Below are positions 34,646-43,973 of a DNA stretch of 47,959 nucleotides, piece after piece (positions within the stretch are counted from its first letter, which is position 1; each line of letters starts with the position of its first letter). The DNA comes from Planctomycetota bacterium. GTDB lineage: Bacteria; Planctomycetota; Planctomycetia; Planctomycetales; Planctomycetaceae. A program made the translations under genes and the position numbers. Where the stretch lies: the NCBI GenBank assembly GCA_027623235.1, contig JAQBVJ010000051.1:1-47959 (forward strand). The letters run 5' to 3'. The notes below the pieces were generated by a model. The model was not told the DNA's origin and ran no database searches. It saw only the letters and a list, made by a program, of their open reading frames with translations.

Positions 34646-36808
34646 TTACTGTTTGGCCGCTTCGATGACTCGCAGTGTGATGGGGCGGCCTGGCAGAGAA
34701 ACCAGTGTGTTGGGACGCTCTTTGGCTTCGGCGTCTTTGTTGAACGGCACCTGTGCCTGTCCCAGGATTGCGAGTGTGTAGCTGCCGGGGCGAGTGTTGG
34801 CCTGAACCGCGATCGGAATCGCCAGCTCAGTCTGGTCACCTTTGAAACTGGTATTGGCCAATTGGAAGTTTCCCGGAAACGAAATCGGCTGAACGGTGAC
34901 GTCCGCTTTGAGGTCGTTCCAGCGGCGAGTCAGACGCAGCGTCAGCATGGCTTCCTGGCCCGCTTCGACCTCAACGTTGTCCGCCGACCACTCCATCCGG
35001 TACGGAGCACTGTCTCGAATGGCGACGACAAGATCACGAGTCGGCCGGCTGGAGTTCATTCCCGCGTCGGTCCACACGCGCGAGTAGGCTCGCACTTCGC
35101 GGCGGAGTGTCTGGTCACCACTCTTGCCGGTTGCAAACAGTTTGATCGGCCCGGTGAATTCGGCTGCATTGTCATCGGCCGAAATTATCAGGGTGCCTCG
35201 CGAATTGTTGTTGATCACGGTTGGAGCCACGTGCAGTCCTGGCGGCAGGTTCTCCGCCGTGATCGTGATCGGTTCGTTGTAGCCCTGCTGCTGATGAATG
35301 ATCACGTCCATGTAGACCGACCCGCCGCGCCAGACTGTCGTCCCGCCTGGTCCGGGATTCTGGCTGTGAATGACCGCCGCGTAGAAATCCGGTTTCTGCT
35401 TCTGAATGGCCAGCACGTATTGATACCGGGCTCCGCCGCGACGGTAACGATCCTGCACGAGCACTCGGTACTTCCGCTTCTCGGTCAGATTGATCATTCC
35501 GGCCGGGTCGCGGAGATGGCCATCAAAAGCGTTGATCCGGTGGCCGAAATCGTCGAGCTCGTTGATTCGATTTCCCTGGTCATCAACGACGACGAGATAC
35601 GGATCGGCGTGTCCGTTGATTCGTTCGCAGTAAACATCGAATCCGTACTGGCCGCTTTCCGGAACCTCGAATTCGAACCAGTCGGCGTCGCGAGGTTGAT
35701 CGAATCGACCGCTGACAAATAACGGCAACGTCACGACCTGAGCCTTCTCCTGCGTATTGTTGGGTTCCACTTCAAGCGTGACTGCGGAATCCGTCACCAC
35801 CAGAGTCTGCGAGTTGGCGAGCCCGTTCGGCGATGCCTGAAACTGAGCACCCGTCAGAGTACACGTCGCAGCGGTCGGCAGAACGCTGTGATCGGTCGGA
35901 TGCACGGCGAATGGAAAGAGTCCGCCGGCCGCGATCTCCAACGGAGCCATGAAGTCGAATGTCCGCTCAACGTAAGCAACATCGGCCTCCCGCCACGACG
36001 ATTCGACCGATCCCTCACCGAGATTCCGGCCAAGAGCCACGATCTTCACGTTCTGCCCGGCCTGCACGGCACGCGGAAAAACCGTCTCGACGTGCGACCG
36101 GTCCGTGATCAGCAGGCGGTACGGAAACCCGCCGCGGTACGACAGGTCGTAAACTCGAACGAGATATTCGCCGTCGGCGGGGACGACGAAATCGATCAGA
36201 GGATCCCGACCGTTGTGATCGCTGCTGCTCGCCAGAAGCCGGCCATCGGAGGACGCCAGCGACATCGTCGCGTCCAGCATTGAGTCGAGCTTCCCCGCCT
36301 GGCAGTCGATGAGGATTCGTTGCCGCGCCTTCGCCGTGAACCGGAAGACGTCCTCGTTGTTTCCGTCCGACATCCCGGCGATCGCACTGTTGACGGCGAC
36401 GATCTGCGCCGTGGATGGTTCGTTGTTCGGTTCGGCCTCAGTCACGTCGGACAAGCCGTGATCGATTGAGAACAGTCGCGGATTACTGACACCCCAGCGG
36501 CCAATCAGACGGACGTCATACGTTCCCGCAGGCACATCCGAAGCGACCTGAATATGAAATCCACGGTCCTTGCCCTCGATCGGAACTGCGGTCAGGCCAG
36601 GATGTCCGAACCACAGCGAACGGACCTCTTCGATGTCCGCGCCGGCGATTTCTGCCTCAACCGTTGTGCCGGCAGACGCGCCCAGCGGAGTCAGCCGATC
36701 GAAACGGATCGAGGGCAATTCCGCGTGGGCCAGTGATACGAAACAGCAGCCCAGAAGCGTGGCTGTCAGTAATCGAAAGATGTGCAAGCGAGGATTCAAA
36801 ACTGACAA
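34646..36808 (-). CDS. Secreted PPC/TIG-domain protein
   Basis: 720 residues. The start appears to be TTG at 36808 (a stop lies upstream in frame and no ATG is available), with CGGA spaced before it. The signal peptide is HIFRLLTATLLGCCFVSLAH. Residues of about 25-115 look like an IPT/TIG immunoglobulin-like fold (DRLTPLGASAGTTVEAEIAG). Two pre-peptidase C-terminal (PPC) domains begin EAEPNNEPSTAQ (about 127) and EVEPNNTQEKAQ (about 347). The remainder is beta-rich (VYMDVIIHQQQGYNEPITIT; FTGPIKLFATGK). No catalytic motif is seen; it is probably a binding or scaffold protein of the periplasm or surface. It sits between the DUF1501 and DUF1552 genes in the six-gene run, 25 bp before DUF1552, and its 5' leader forms the hairpin at 36827-36881. 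Confidence 0.87.
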   Translation of the reverse strand: MSVLNPRLHIFRLLTATLLGCCFVSLAHAELPSIRFDRLTPLGASAGTTVEAEIAGADIEEVRSLWFGHPGLTAVPIEGKDRGFHIQVASDVPAGTYDVRLIGRWGVSNPRLFSIDHGLSDVTEAEPNNEPSTAQIVAVNSAIAGMSDGNNEDVFRFTAKARQRILIDCQAGKLDSMLDATMSLASSDGRLLASSSDHNGRDPLIDFVVPADGEYLVRVYDLSYRGGFPYRLLITDRSHVETVFPRAVQAGQNVKIVALGRNLGEGSVESSWREADVAYVERTFDFMAPLEIAAGGLFPFAVHPTDHSVLPTAATCTLTGAQFQASPNGLANSQTLVVTDSAVTLEVEPNNTQEKAQVVTLPLFVSGRFDQPRDADWFEFEVPESGQYGFDVYCERINGHADPYLVVVDDQGNRINELDDFGHRINAFDGHLRDPAGMINLTEKRKYRVLVQDRYRRGGARYQYVLAIQKQKPDFYAAVIHSQNPGPGGTTVWRGGSVYMDVIIHQQQGYNEPITITAENLPPGLHVAPTVINNNSRGTLIISADDNAAEFTGPIKLFATGKSGDQTLRREVRAYSRVWTDAGMNSSRPTRDLVVAIRDSAPYRMEWSADNVEVEAGQEAMLTLRLTRRWNDLKADVTVQPISFPGNFQLANTSFKGDQTELAIPIAVQANTRPGSYTLAILGQAQVPFNKDAEAKERPNTLVSLPGRPITLRVIEAAKQ

Positions 36809-36826
36809 GTCGGAATTCCGATCATT

Positions 36827-36881
36827 ACAGAATCAGGTTGACAGAATGATGACGGACATGATTTTGTAACCATGATTCTGT
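36827..36881 (-). promoter_or_regulatory. Intra-operon hairpin built of four motif copies
   Basis: ACAGAATCA (36827) and ACAGAATGAT (36841) point one way; CATGATTTTGT (36857) and CATGATTCTGT (36871) are inverted copies. Each pair is spaced 14 bases start to start. Together the halves make a near-perfect 24-bp inverted repeat around a 7-base GACGGAC loop, with GGTT/AACC also pairing. It lies between the DUF1501 stop and the PPC gene start in operon direction. Confidence 0.8.
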
Positions 36882-36896
36882 CTCGACTGACCGACG

Positions 36897-38207
36897 TCAC
36901 ACGATCAGGTCTTCGATCGGTTTGCCTTCGCTGAGTACAGGCAACGGTCGGCGAGCGTGGTCGTAAAAGACGTGCTGATAGTCGATGCCGAGCACGTGAT
37001 ACATCGTCGAAAGCACGCAGCCGACAGACGCGGCTTTGCTCGTGGGATACTCGGCCTTTTCATTGGTCGAGCCGATCGCCTGCCCCATCTTGAGGCCACC
37101 ACCGGCGTAAAGAACGCTCATCGCACCCGGCCAGTGATCGCGACCGGCTCCCGGATTGATACGCGGTGTCCGGCCGAATTCTCCGAACGACATCACGAGC
37201 ACATCTTCATTCCGGCCTCGCGTGTGCAGGTCCTGGACGAGCGCCGCGACGGCTCGGTCGTATTGCGGCAGCAGCCGGTCTTTCAATTGTTTGAAATTGT
37301 CTCCGTGAGTATCCCACCCGCCGCCGGCCTGAACGGCCACGAACGAGACGCCCGACTCGACAAGCCTGCGAGCCAGCAGGCAGCTTTGTCCCAGGTCGTT
37401 GCGACCGTACTCGTCACGCAGCTTGTCGTGTTCCTGTTTGATGTCGAAGGCCCGAACGGCTTTGTCATTTGTCACCATCTGCAGGGCGTCGCGGTAGAAC
37501 GTGTCGAGCCCGTCGATGTCACCGTTGAGGTCGATGTCCCGTCGGATCTGATCGAGCTGACCGAGCAGGCCTCGCCGCCGATCGAGTCGGTTGTTGTCGA
37601 CTTTCCCCGGCAGCTTCAGGTTGCGAACCTGAAACCCGTCGGAGTTCGGATCGCTCTCCGGCGAGAACGGGTTGTACGACGCGCCGAGGTAGGCCGCTTT
37701 GCCCAGCCCGAGTGCTCGCGGCAGATTGACGTAAGCCGGCAGTCCCGGATCGTTCGCACCCTGCAGCCGCGCGACGACCGAGCCCATTGCCGGGTAAATG
37801 TTGTCGTTGACTTCGATCGTCGGCTGGTATCCGGTCAGCATCCACTGCGAACCCATTCCGTGACCGGCGTTGGTGTGAAAGGCCGACCGCACGATGGCCA
37901 GCTTGTCCATCATCTGAGCCTGCAACGGCAGGTGCTCGCTGATCTGGATGCCGCTGACATTGGTTGGGACCGGACGGAACTCGCCACGTACCTCGGTGGG
38001 TGCCGTCGGCTTTAAATCGTACATGTCGAGATGGCTTGGCCCGCCGGCCAGCCAGACCAGAATTACGGATTTCTTCCGGACAGGCCTGCCTTCCGCGGCG
38101 GCCGCTTGACGCGCCCTCAGAAGACCGGGGAGCGTCAATCCGCCAATGCCGAGTGAACCAACTCGCAGCACGCTCCGTCGCGATGTCGGGTGACTGAATT
38201 CGAGCAT
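36897..38207 (-). CDS. DUF1501-family Tat-exported protein
   Basis: 436 residues from ATG at 38207 (AGGGG eight bases upstream). The signal is twin-arginine: SRRSVLRVGSLGIGGLTLPG. Family motifs are KSVILVWLAGGPSHLDMYDL, FHTNAGHGMGSQWMLTGY, GLPAYVNLPRALGLGKAAYL, SVGCVLSTMYHVLGID and the tail DHARRPLPVLSEGKPIEDLI. DUF1501 belongs to the alkaline-phosphatase-like superfamily, is nearly always paired with a DUF1549/DUF1553 partner in planctomycetes, and has no established activity. The partner gene is 83 bp upstream here. It is probably periplasmic. Confidence 0.95.
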   Translation of the reverse strand: MLEFSHPTSRRSVLRVGSLGIGGLTLPGLLRARQAAAAEGRPVRKKSVILVWLAGGPSHLDMYDLKPTAPTEVRGEFRPVPTNVSGIQISEHLPLQAQMMDKLAIVRSAFHTNAGHGMGSQWMLTGYQPTIEVNDNIYPAMGSVVARLQGANDPGLPAYVNLPRALGLGKAAYLGASYNPFSPESDPNSDGFQVRNLKLPGKVDNNRLDRRRGLLGQLDQIRRDIDLNGDIDGLDTFYRDALQMVTNDKAVRAFDIKQEHDKLRDEYGRNDLGQSCLLARRLVESGVSFVAVQAGGGWDTHGDNFKQLKDRLLPQYDRAVAALVQDLHTRGRNEDVLVMSFGEFGRTPRINPGAGRDHWPGAMSVLYAGGGLKMGQAIGSTNEKAEYPTSKAASVGCVLSTMYHVLGIDYQHVFYDHARRPLPVLSEGKPIEDLIV

Positions 38208-38290
38208 GAATGTTGCCCCTGTATTTGACTTCGGACCGGTTCTCACGGTCCGTTCACTTCGGATCGCCGGTGGAATCCGGCCGGCTTTGA

Positions 38291-40756
38291 TCAGTGGTTA
38301 AACAGAAATTCTTTGCTGTTGACGATCGTCCAGAGGATGTCTTCCAGCGCCTGCCGTTTGTCTTCCTGAGATTCTACATATTTGACTGATGTCTCACGCT
38401 CACGATCGTGCGGTCGCCGGGCGAAAGCACTCAGATAGAGCTCGTCGATGATTTCTGGTATCGGCTTTTTGTCGGCGACGAGTTTCGCGATTCGTCCGTC
38501 GCCGCTCGACAGCTTGTTTTCGAGCTCATCCGAATTGGCGAGCAGCAGCACCTGAGCCAGCGTCGCGCCGCTCGAACGTTCGCACTCGCAGCCGGACACG
38601 CGCTTCGGTCGGTCGAACGTGTCGAGGAAGTACGAACCGAACCCCTCGTGCGGCAGGTCGACGGCGCGGGCGGAGTCGGCGATGTTCCCGAAACGTGTTC
38701 GGGTGCCGGTCGTTTGATCCACGGCGTCCAGAAGAACTTCCGCGATCAGGCGTCGCGCGTAGAACCTCGCGAAGTTCTGACGGTCATCTTTGTTGTGTTC
38801 GGTCGGAGCGGACGACAATTGATAAACGCGGCTGTTGACCAGTGTTCGAACGATGTGTCGCACATCGAATTTGTGGTCGACGAAATCTTTCGCCAGCGCA
38901 TCAAGCAGTTTCGGATTTGAAGGAGGATTGCTCTCCCGCATGTCGTCCACTTCGTTGACCAGGCCGCGGCCCATGAAGTGTCCCCACAACCGATTGACCA
39001 GAACGCGGGCAAAGAACGGGTTGTCCGGCTTCGCCATCCAGTCAACGAGGGCATGCCGCGGATCGTCTTCCGGTGTGAACTTGCCGTACTCGCCATCCAG
39101 GAATTTCGGTTCGGGCACTTTTCCGGTGAGCGGATTCTTCTCGCCGGTGGTGACACTGGATGAGGCGAAATACGGCGGAGGCTGACCGAAGCTTTTGCGG
39201 CCCAGTCGGGTGAAGAACCCCGCGAGTCCGTAATAGTCTTCCTGCCCCCATCGTTCGTACGGGTGGTGGTGACACCGGGCACACTGCAGCCGAATGCCGA
39301 GGAACACCTGAGCCGTGTCGGCGGTCACGGAGTGCAACTGATCGTCGCGCGTCTGCCAGTACCAGTTGATCGCCGGTGCGTCCTGCCATTCTCCGGCGGC
39401 CGCGACCACGCCGCGGACGAATTCGTCGTACGGGCGGTTGCGGGCGATCATGTCCTTAATCCAGTTATGAAACGCGTAAGAAGCCTGGTCGGCTCCGGCC
39501 AGCTTCGAGTTCCGCAGAATCGCTCCCCACCGCATTGCGAAGTAGGCCGGGTAGTCAGGCGAGTCGAGCAGCCGATCGATGACCTCGCGGCGTTTGCTGC
39601 CGGATTTGTCATCTATGAAAGCACGAGTCTCTTCGACGGTCGGCAGTCGGCCGCAAAGATCGATTGTGAGTCGTCTTAGAAAAGTCGCGTCGTCGCTGAG
39701 GGGCGATGGCTGCAGGCCAAGCTTCATCCACTTTTCTGCGGCCAGCTCATCGACATAGTTGTTGGCGGTGAATTCGGGGAGTGAGTCGAGACTTTCCCCG
39801 TGAGGAACGATCGCCTGAAACACAGCGACGTGTCCGACGTAGCGGACCATGATCGCGGCCTCGCCGCTTTGGCCGGTGGCCGTGACGAACCCATCCTCAT
39901 CGACGCCCGCGACGGGGTCCAGGTTGCTGGAAAACTCGGACTGCCGAGTGACATCGCGGCGAGACCCGTCGGAGTACTCGGCGGTGACCGCCAGTTGCTG
40001 CCGTCCGTCGCGGTTAAGAACTCGCTCGGTCGGCGCCACGTGCAGTTTCACGACCCGTGGCGAATCGGGAGACGACGCCGGAGCACCGAGTTCGATCCAG
40101 CGCTCCATCGACTGAGCGGCTTCACTGTCGAGGCCGAATCGTGAACCGCCGCCGTGCGGACTGGCACCGGTGGCTTTTGCCAGCAACAGGCTGCGACTGG
40201 TCGAGGACGCAAAGATTCGCCGCCCGCGGCCCTCTTTGGCAATTGCGTCATAATCGAAGTCGTTGTCGAACCCGAACAATGACAGTTGAAATCCGTTCTG
40301 CCCGCCGGCCTTCCCGTGGCAGCCACCCGAGTTGCAGCCTGCCCGGCTGAGGATCGGAACGATGTCCGTAGCAAAGTCGACCGGCCGTCCGTTCTTCATG
40401 CCCGAGACGCGAACAGCAACTCGTTTTGTCTCACCGCCAAATTCAATGGCGACCTCAGTCTCTCCGTCCGCGAGCGGCGTCATCAGCCCGGTCGGATCGA
40501 TCGTGACCACTGCTGGACTCAGACTCCGGAATGAAGCTTCGCGCGTCACGTCACGCCCGTTCGTTTCCACAAGGATCTGCTGGCGAGACATCGCGTCGGC
40601 CAGAACGACTTCTGACGGAGTGACTGATAACTCGCCCGCGAGTGCCTCGCAGGAAAGAATTGGCAGAGCTGTCGCGGCAAGAAAAACAATCAGCCAGCGA
40701 CAGGACCGAGCGTCGTGCCCAGGTGCGTTCAAGAGGCGCCAATCAGTTTGCGTCAT
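38291..40756 (-). CDS. DUF1549/DUF1553 planctomycete protein with heme-type motifs
   Basis: 821 residues with an N-terminal export signal (LIVFLAATALPILSCEALAG; the LSC could be a lipobox). A BIG2-like immunoglobulin domain (residues about 45-120) is followed by AGCNSGGCHGKAGG, a cytochrome-like CxxxxCH site; a second Ig-like stretch; DUF1549 (FLRRLTIDLCGRLPTVEETR) with CARCHHHPYERW, a CxxCH motif; and DUF1553 (FARVLVNRLWGHFMGRGLVN; LLLANSDELENKLSSGDGRI). It is the partner of DUF1501 and the first gene of the leftward run. The weak ribosome site and the 329-bp upstream region suggest that control lies there. Function is inferred only as an extracytoplasmic redox or polymer-degradation component. 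Confidence 0.93.
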   Translation of the reverse strand: MTQTDWRLLNAPGHDARSCRWLIVFLAATALPILSCEALAGELSVTPSEVVLADAMSRQQILVETNGRDVTREASFRSLSPAVVTIDPTGLMTPLADGETEVAIEFGGETKRVAVRVSGMKNGRPVDFATDIVPILSRAGCNSGGCHGKAGGQNGFQLSLFGFDNDFDYDAIAKEGRGRRIFASSTSRSLLLAKATGASPHGGGSRFGLDSEAAQSMERWIELGAPASSPDSPRVVKLHVAPTERVLNRDGRQQLAVTAEYSDGSRRDVTRQSEFSSNLDPVAGVDEDGFVTATGQSGEAAIMVRYVGHVAVFQAIVPHGESLDSLPEFTANNYVDELAAEKWMKLGLQPSPLSDDATFLRRLTIDLCGRLPTVEETRAFIDDKSGSKRREVIDRLLDSPDYPAYFAMRWGAILRNSKLAGADQASYAFHNWIKDMIARNRPYDEFVRGVVAAAGEWQDAPAINWYWQTRDDQLHSVTADTAQVFLGIRLQCARCHHHPYERWGQEDYYGLAGFFTRLGRKSFGQPPPYFASSSVTTGEKNPLTGKVPEPKFLDGEYGKFTPEDDPRHALVDWMAKPDNPFFARVLVNRLWGHFMGRGLVNEVDDMRESNPPSNPKLLDALAKDFVDHKFDVRHIVRTLVNSRVYQLSSAPTEHNKDDRQNFARFYARRLIAEVLLDAVDQTTGTRTRFGNIADSARAVDLPHEGFGSYFLDTFDRPKRVSGCECERSSGATLAQVLLLANSDELENKLSSGDGRIAKLVADKKPIPEIIDELYLSAFARRPHDRERETSVKYVESQEDKRQALEDILWTIVNSKEFLFNH

Positions 40757-41085
40757 TAACGTCGCTCACGATGAAGGTCTGCGTCCGACAGCCGGATCCC
40801 CGGCGGAGAGTGAAGTCACGGGGCACCCGGATCTTACGCTCCCGCCAATTGACCAACAATCCGGGACTCGAGATCAGGACGGAGAAAGAAAGCCGGAAAT
40901 CTCCTGCCGACATTCGTCGCTCAGCCTTCGTTGAGTTTCTCGATGCCGTTCTGATTGTCGCCTTTCGCTCTGCGAAAGTAGCGCCACGTTCGCAGAGCGA
41001 AAGGCGACTCACTGCAGCGGCGACAGCCTGCCGGAGAGCCGATATGCTGGCCAGAATTCCCTGACCCCCAATGAGGTTGCTCCCG
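40757..41085. other. 329-bp divergent intergenic region
   Basis: This region separates the leftward six-gene run from the rightward sulfatase gene and should hold promoters for both. The only strong structure is the 20-bp inverted repeat at 40957-41008. No convincing -35/-10 pair or coding frame is visible by eye. Confidence 0.5.
40957..41008. repeat. Perfect 20-bp inverted repeat with 12-base loop
   Basis: GTCGCCTTTCGCTCTGCGAA at 40957-40976 is repeated in exact inverse at 40989-41008. It resembles the intergenic stem elements common in planctomycete genomes, but no second copy is present in this window. Confidence 0.9.
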
Positions 41086-42633
41086 ATGAATCAGCTTCGC
41101 GGACTTCGAATCGTTGTTCTGGCTTTGACTCTGGCGATCGGTTGCGGCTCGGCAATAGCCGAAGCCAAAACGCCGAACATCGTCTTCATCTTCACCGACG
41201 ATCACGCCTGCCAGTCGATCGGGGCCTACGGATCGAAAATCAACAAGACGCCGAACATCGACCGGATCGCTCGCGACGGCGCGGTCTTTGTGAACTCGTT
41301 CTGTGCGAATTCCATTTGCGGGCCGAGCCGAGCCTGTGTGCTCACCGGGAAACACAGCCATAAGAACGGTTTCTACTTCAACGGGCGGAAACCGTTTGAC
41401 GGGACTCAGTTTACTTTTCCGCAGGTTCTGCAGAAGTCGGGGTATCAGACGGCTCTGGTCGGAAAGTGGCACCTCAATTCCAACCCGACGGGCTTTGACC
41501 ACTGGGACATCCTTCCCGGCCAGGGGGCGTACTACAACCCAGTGTTCATTTCAGAAAAAGGTCAGCGACAGATCGAAGGCTACTGCACAACGATCACGAC
41601 TGACCTCGCACTGAACTGGCTCGCTGAGAGAGACAAGGAGAAACCGTTTCTGTTGATGTGTCAGCACAAGGCACCGCACCGCACCTGGGCACCGGAATTA
41701 AAACACCTCAACAATTACGCGGACGTTGATATTCCTGAGCCGGCAACACTCTTTGATAATTATGAAAACCGCAGTGAGACGCTCGCCGAAAATGCGATGT
41801 CGATCGACCGGCACTTTTATTATCACTACGACCTGAAAGTGCATCTCCCCGTTCCGTTTGCGTCGAAGCGGGAAACGCAGTTGCGTGACAATGAGTACGG
41901 CCGCATGACTCCGGAGCAGAAGCAGGCCTGGGACGCTGCCTTCCTGCCTCGCAACAAGGCGTTCCTCGCTGATCCGCCCACCGGAAAAGACCTCGTCCGG
42001 TGGAAGTATCAACGGTACATCAAGAACTATCTGAGATGCATCGATTCCGTCGACGAAAATGTGGGACGCGTGCTCGATTATCTCGATGAGAATGGCCTGG
42101 CCGAAAATACCATCGTAATTTACAGCTCAGACCAGGGCTTCTATCTGGGAGAGCACGGCTGGTACGACAAACGCTGGATGTTTGAAGAATCGCTGAAAAT
42201 GCCCTTTGTGATCCGCTGGCCCGGGCACATTCAACCGGGAACACGAAGCGACGCTCTGATTCAGAACATCGATTACGCACCAACATTTCTTGACGCAGCC
42301 GGCGTCGACGTTCCGGAGGAGATTCAAGGTGCGAGCCTGCTGCCACTCTTCTCCGAGCCGAATTCGTCGAACTGGCGCGAGTCAGTTTACTACCACTATT
42401 ATGAGCACGGCGGCGAACATCAGGTTCCGCGACATGAAGGCGTACGGACCAGCCGTTTCAAACTGATCAACTTCTACTCGAACGATGGCTTCAACCTGTT
42501 TGACCTGAAGGCTGACCCGCAGGAAATGCACGACCTCTCCGGCGACCCGAAGCACGCCGACACGCTCTCTGCCATGCAGAAGGAATTACAGCGACTGCGA
42601 GAGTTGTACGACGTGCCGGAAAACAAAAAGTAG
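41086..42633 (+). CDS. Secreted sulfatase (S1 family)
   Basis: 515 residues from ATG at 41086; GAGG at about 41073 gives a ribosome site that the earlier ATG at 41071 lacks. The signal peptide RIVVLALTLAIGCGSAIAEA precedes the family start TPNIVFIFTDDHACQSIGAY (metal Asp pair). The formylglycine site is CGPSRACVLTGKHSH (CxPSR, about residue 81), converted by a sulfatase-maturating enzyme encoded elsewhere. Further blocks are GYQTALVGKWHL, KPFLLMCQHKAPHRTW and IVIYSSDQGFYLGEHGWYDK. The enzyme releases sulfate from a sugar or aryl ester outside the cytoplasm; the exact substrate is open. Its neighbours, exported enolase-superfamily and alpha/beta hydrolase enzymes, suggest a saccharide-processing locus. 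Confidence 0.95.
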   Translation: MNQLRGLRIVVLALTLAIGCGSAIAEAKTPNIVFIFTDDHACQSIGAYGSKINKTPNIDRIARDGAVFVNSFCANSICGPSRACVLTGKHSHKNGFYFNGRKPFDGTQFTFPQVLQKSGYQTALVGKWHLNSNPTGFDHWDILPGQGAYYNPVFISEKGQRQIEGYCTTITTDLALNWLAERDKEKPFLLMCQHKAPHRTWAPELKHLNNYADVDIPEPATLFDNYENRSETLAENAMSIDRHFYYHYDLKVHLPVPFASKRETQLRDNEYGRMTPEQKQAWDAAFLPRNKAFLADPPTGKDLVRWKYQRYIKNYLRCIDSVDENVGRVLDYLDENGLAENTIVIYSSDQGFYLGEHGWYDKRWMFEESLKMPFVIRWPGHIQPGTRSDALIQNIDYAPTFLDAAGVDVPEEIQGASLLPLFSEPNSSNWRESVYYHYYEHGGEHQVPRHEGVRTSRFKLINFYSNDGFNLFDLKADPQEMHDLSGDPKHADTLSAMQKELQRLRELYDVPENKK

Positions 42634-42660
42634 CCTGCTCGAAGCACTCGCCGGAGACTG

Positions 42661-43872
42661 CTAAGAATCGGCGATTGAGCCGTCGGGTAAACGTCCCCGC
42701 GTGGGCCACTCCGGGACAATCGGCAGCTTTGCGAGTTCGGTCAGCTTGGCTTCGTCAATTTCGCAGCACAGGCCCGTTCCTTCGGGTAACGATGCGTAGC
42801 CGTCTTTGTCGATCGACCAGTTCTTTTTCACCAGGCCCGGTGGAGTGATGCTCGGGTAGTATTCGTGAATCAGAAAGAACGGCACGGTCGCGCTGCAGTG
42901 CAGACTGGCGGTCACGCCGAGATCGGTTGTGACACAGTGTGGTGCCAGCGGCACGTGGTACGCCTCGCCGAGAGTAGCGATCTTGCGGAGCTGGGTAATG
43001 CCGCCGGTGTGAGCACAGTCGACCTGCAGGATGTCCGCGCAGCCTTCATGCAGATAGCCGATGACGTCCCAGATCGTGCGAGCCTGCTCACCGACAGCCA
43101 GGGGAATGCTGATCTGCTCTTTGAGTCGCTTGAAAACTTCCATGTTGCCGGGCACAGCCGGTTCTTCGATGTACGTCACGTCGTACGGCTTGATGGCCGA
43201 GGCAAACTGAATGAGAAACGGAGGCGGCATCGCACAGTGAGCGTCGAACATGACCATGCCGTCCGGACCGACTCGTTGGCGAGCGTTGGCAACCTGTTTG
43301 ACCATCGATTCGATCTGCTGCGGAGTGCCTGAGAACGGCTGCGGTCCGCACCCGACTTTGGTGGCTTTTGGTGTCGGGTAAAACAGCACCTTGTCCCGCA
43401 CGGGCCCGCCGAGTAACCGGTACACCGGAACGCCCCACAACTTGCCGGTGATATCCCATAACGCCATGTCGATACCGGCCAGCGTGTGAGTCATGAATGG
43501 TCCGCCGCGCATGTCGCGATGAGAGCGGTAGATCTTCTGCCACAGATATTCGATCCGTGTCGGGTTCTCACCGTCGAGTAGTTCGAACAGCGAACGCGCG
43601 AGAGTCGCCGCCACGTTGGGTTCAAGCTGGTCGATCTCGCCCCAGCCAGTGACACCGTGGTTCGTTTCGATCTTGAGGAACACTTTTCGCATGACCGGCG
43701 TTGCGGTGAGCTTTGTGATTTTGATCGTCGATGTCCGGTCAGCAACGTTGGCCGCGGCGTTGTTTTTGTCGTCGACTCCCAGGGCGGCGTTGACTCCCGG
43801 ACCAAATCCTGCCCCCGCGACTCCACCCGCCACCAGGCCCAGTGAAGCCAGCCACTCCCGTCGATTCTTCAT
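42661..43872 (-). CDS. Exported enolase-superfamily sugar-acid dehydratase, copy 1
   Basis: 403 residues from ATG at 43872 (AGGAACG upstream). A Tat-like leader NRREWLASLGLVAGGVAGAG is followed by the mandelate racemase/muconate lactonizing enzyme fold. Active-site signs: MFDAHCAMPP (the Asp-x-His pair of galactonate/mannonate dehydratase types), YIEEPAVPGN (second acid), AVGEQARTIW (third acid), QVDCAHTGGITQLRKIA and the late VPLAPHC. The pattern favours a dehydratase of aldonic acids rather than a racemase. It is a tandem paralogue of the next gene upstream in transcription, 101 bp away, and converges with the sulfatase gene. Export of such an enzyme is unusual, because the known dehydratases are cytoplasmic. 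Confidence 0.88.
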   Translation of the reverse strand: MKNRREWLASLGLVAGGVAGAGFGPGVNAALGVDDKNNAAANVADRTSTIKITKLTATPVMRKVFLKIETNHGVTGWGEIDQLEPNVAATLARSLFELLDGENPTRIEYLWQKIYRSHRDMRGGPFMTHTLAGIDMALWDITGKLWGVPVYRLLGGPVRDKVLFYPTPKATKVGCGPQPFSGTPQQIESMVKQVANARQRVGPDGMVMFDAHCAMPPPFLIQFASAIKPYDVTYIEEPAVPGNMEVFKRLKEQISIPLAVGEQARTIWDVIGYLHEGCADILQVDCAHTGGITQLRKIATLGEAYHVPLAPHCVTTDLGVTASLHCSATVPFFLIHEYYPSITPPGLVKKNWSIDKDGYASLPEGTGLCCEIDEAKLTELAKLPIVPEWPTRGRLPDGSIADS

Positions 43873-43973
43873 CGTGCGTTCCTGATGAGTCCGTGTAGCC
43901 ATGGTCGCCAGACCGTGGACTTGTTACATGATTCGTCCACGCTCGGGCGAGTGTGGCTGCGCGTCGGTTTCTG

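Noticed and set aside
36957..38015. 352-codon plus-strand frame
   Set aside because: Antisense shadow of the DUF1501 gene, caused by high GC at codon third positions.
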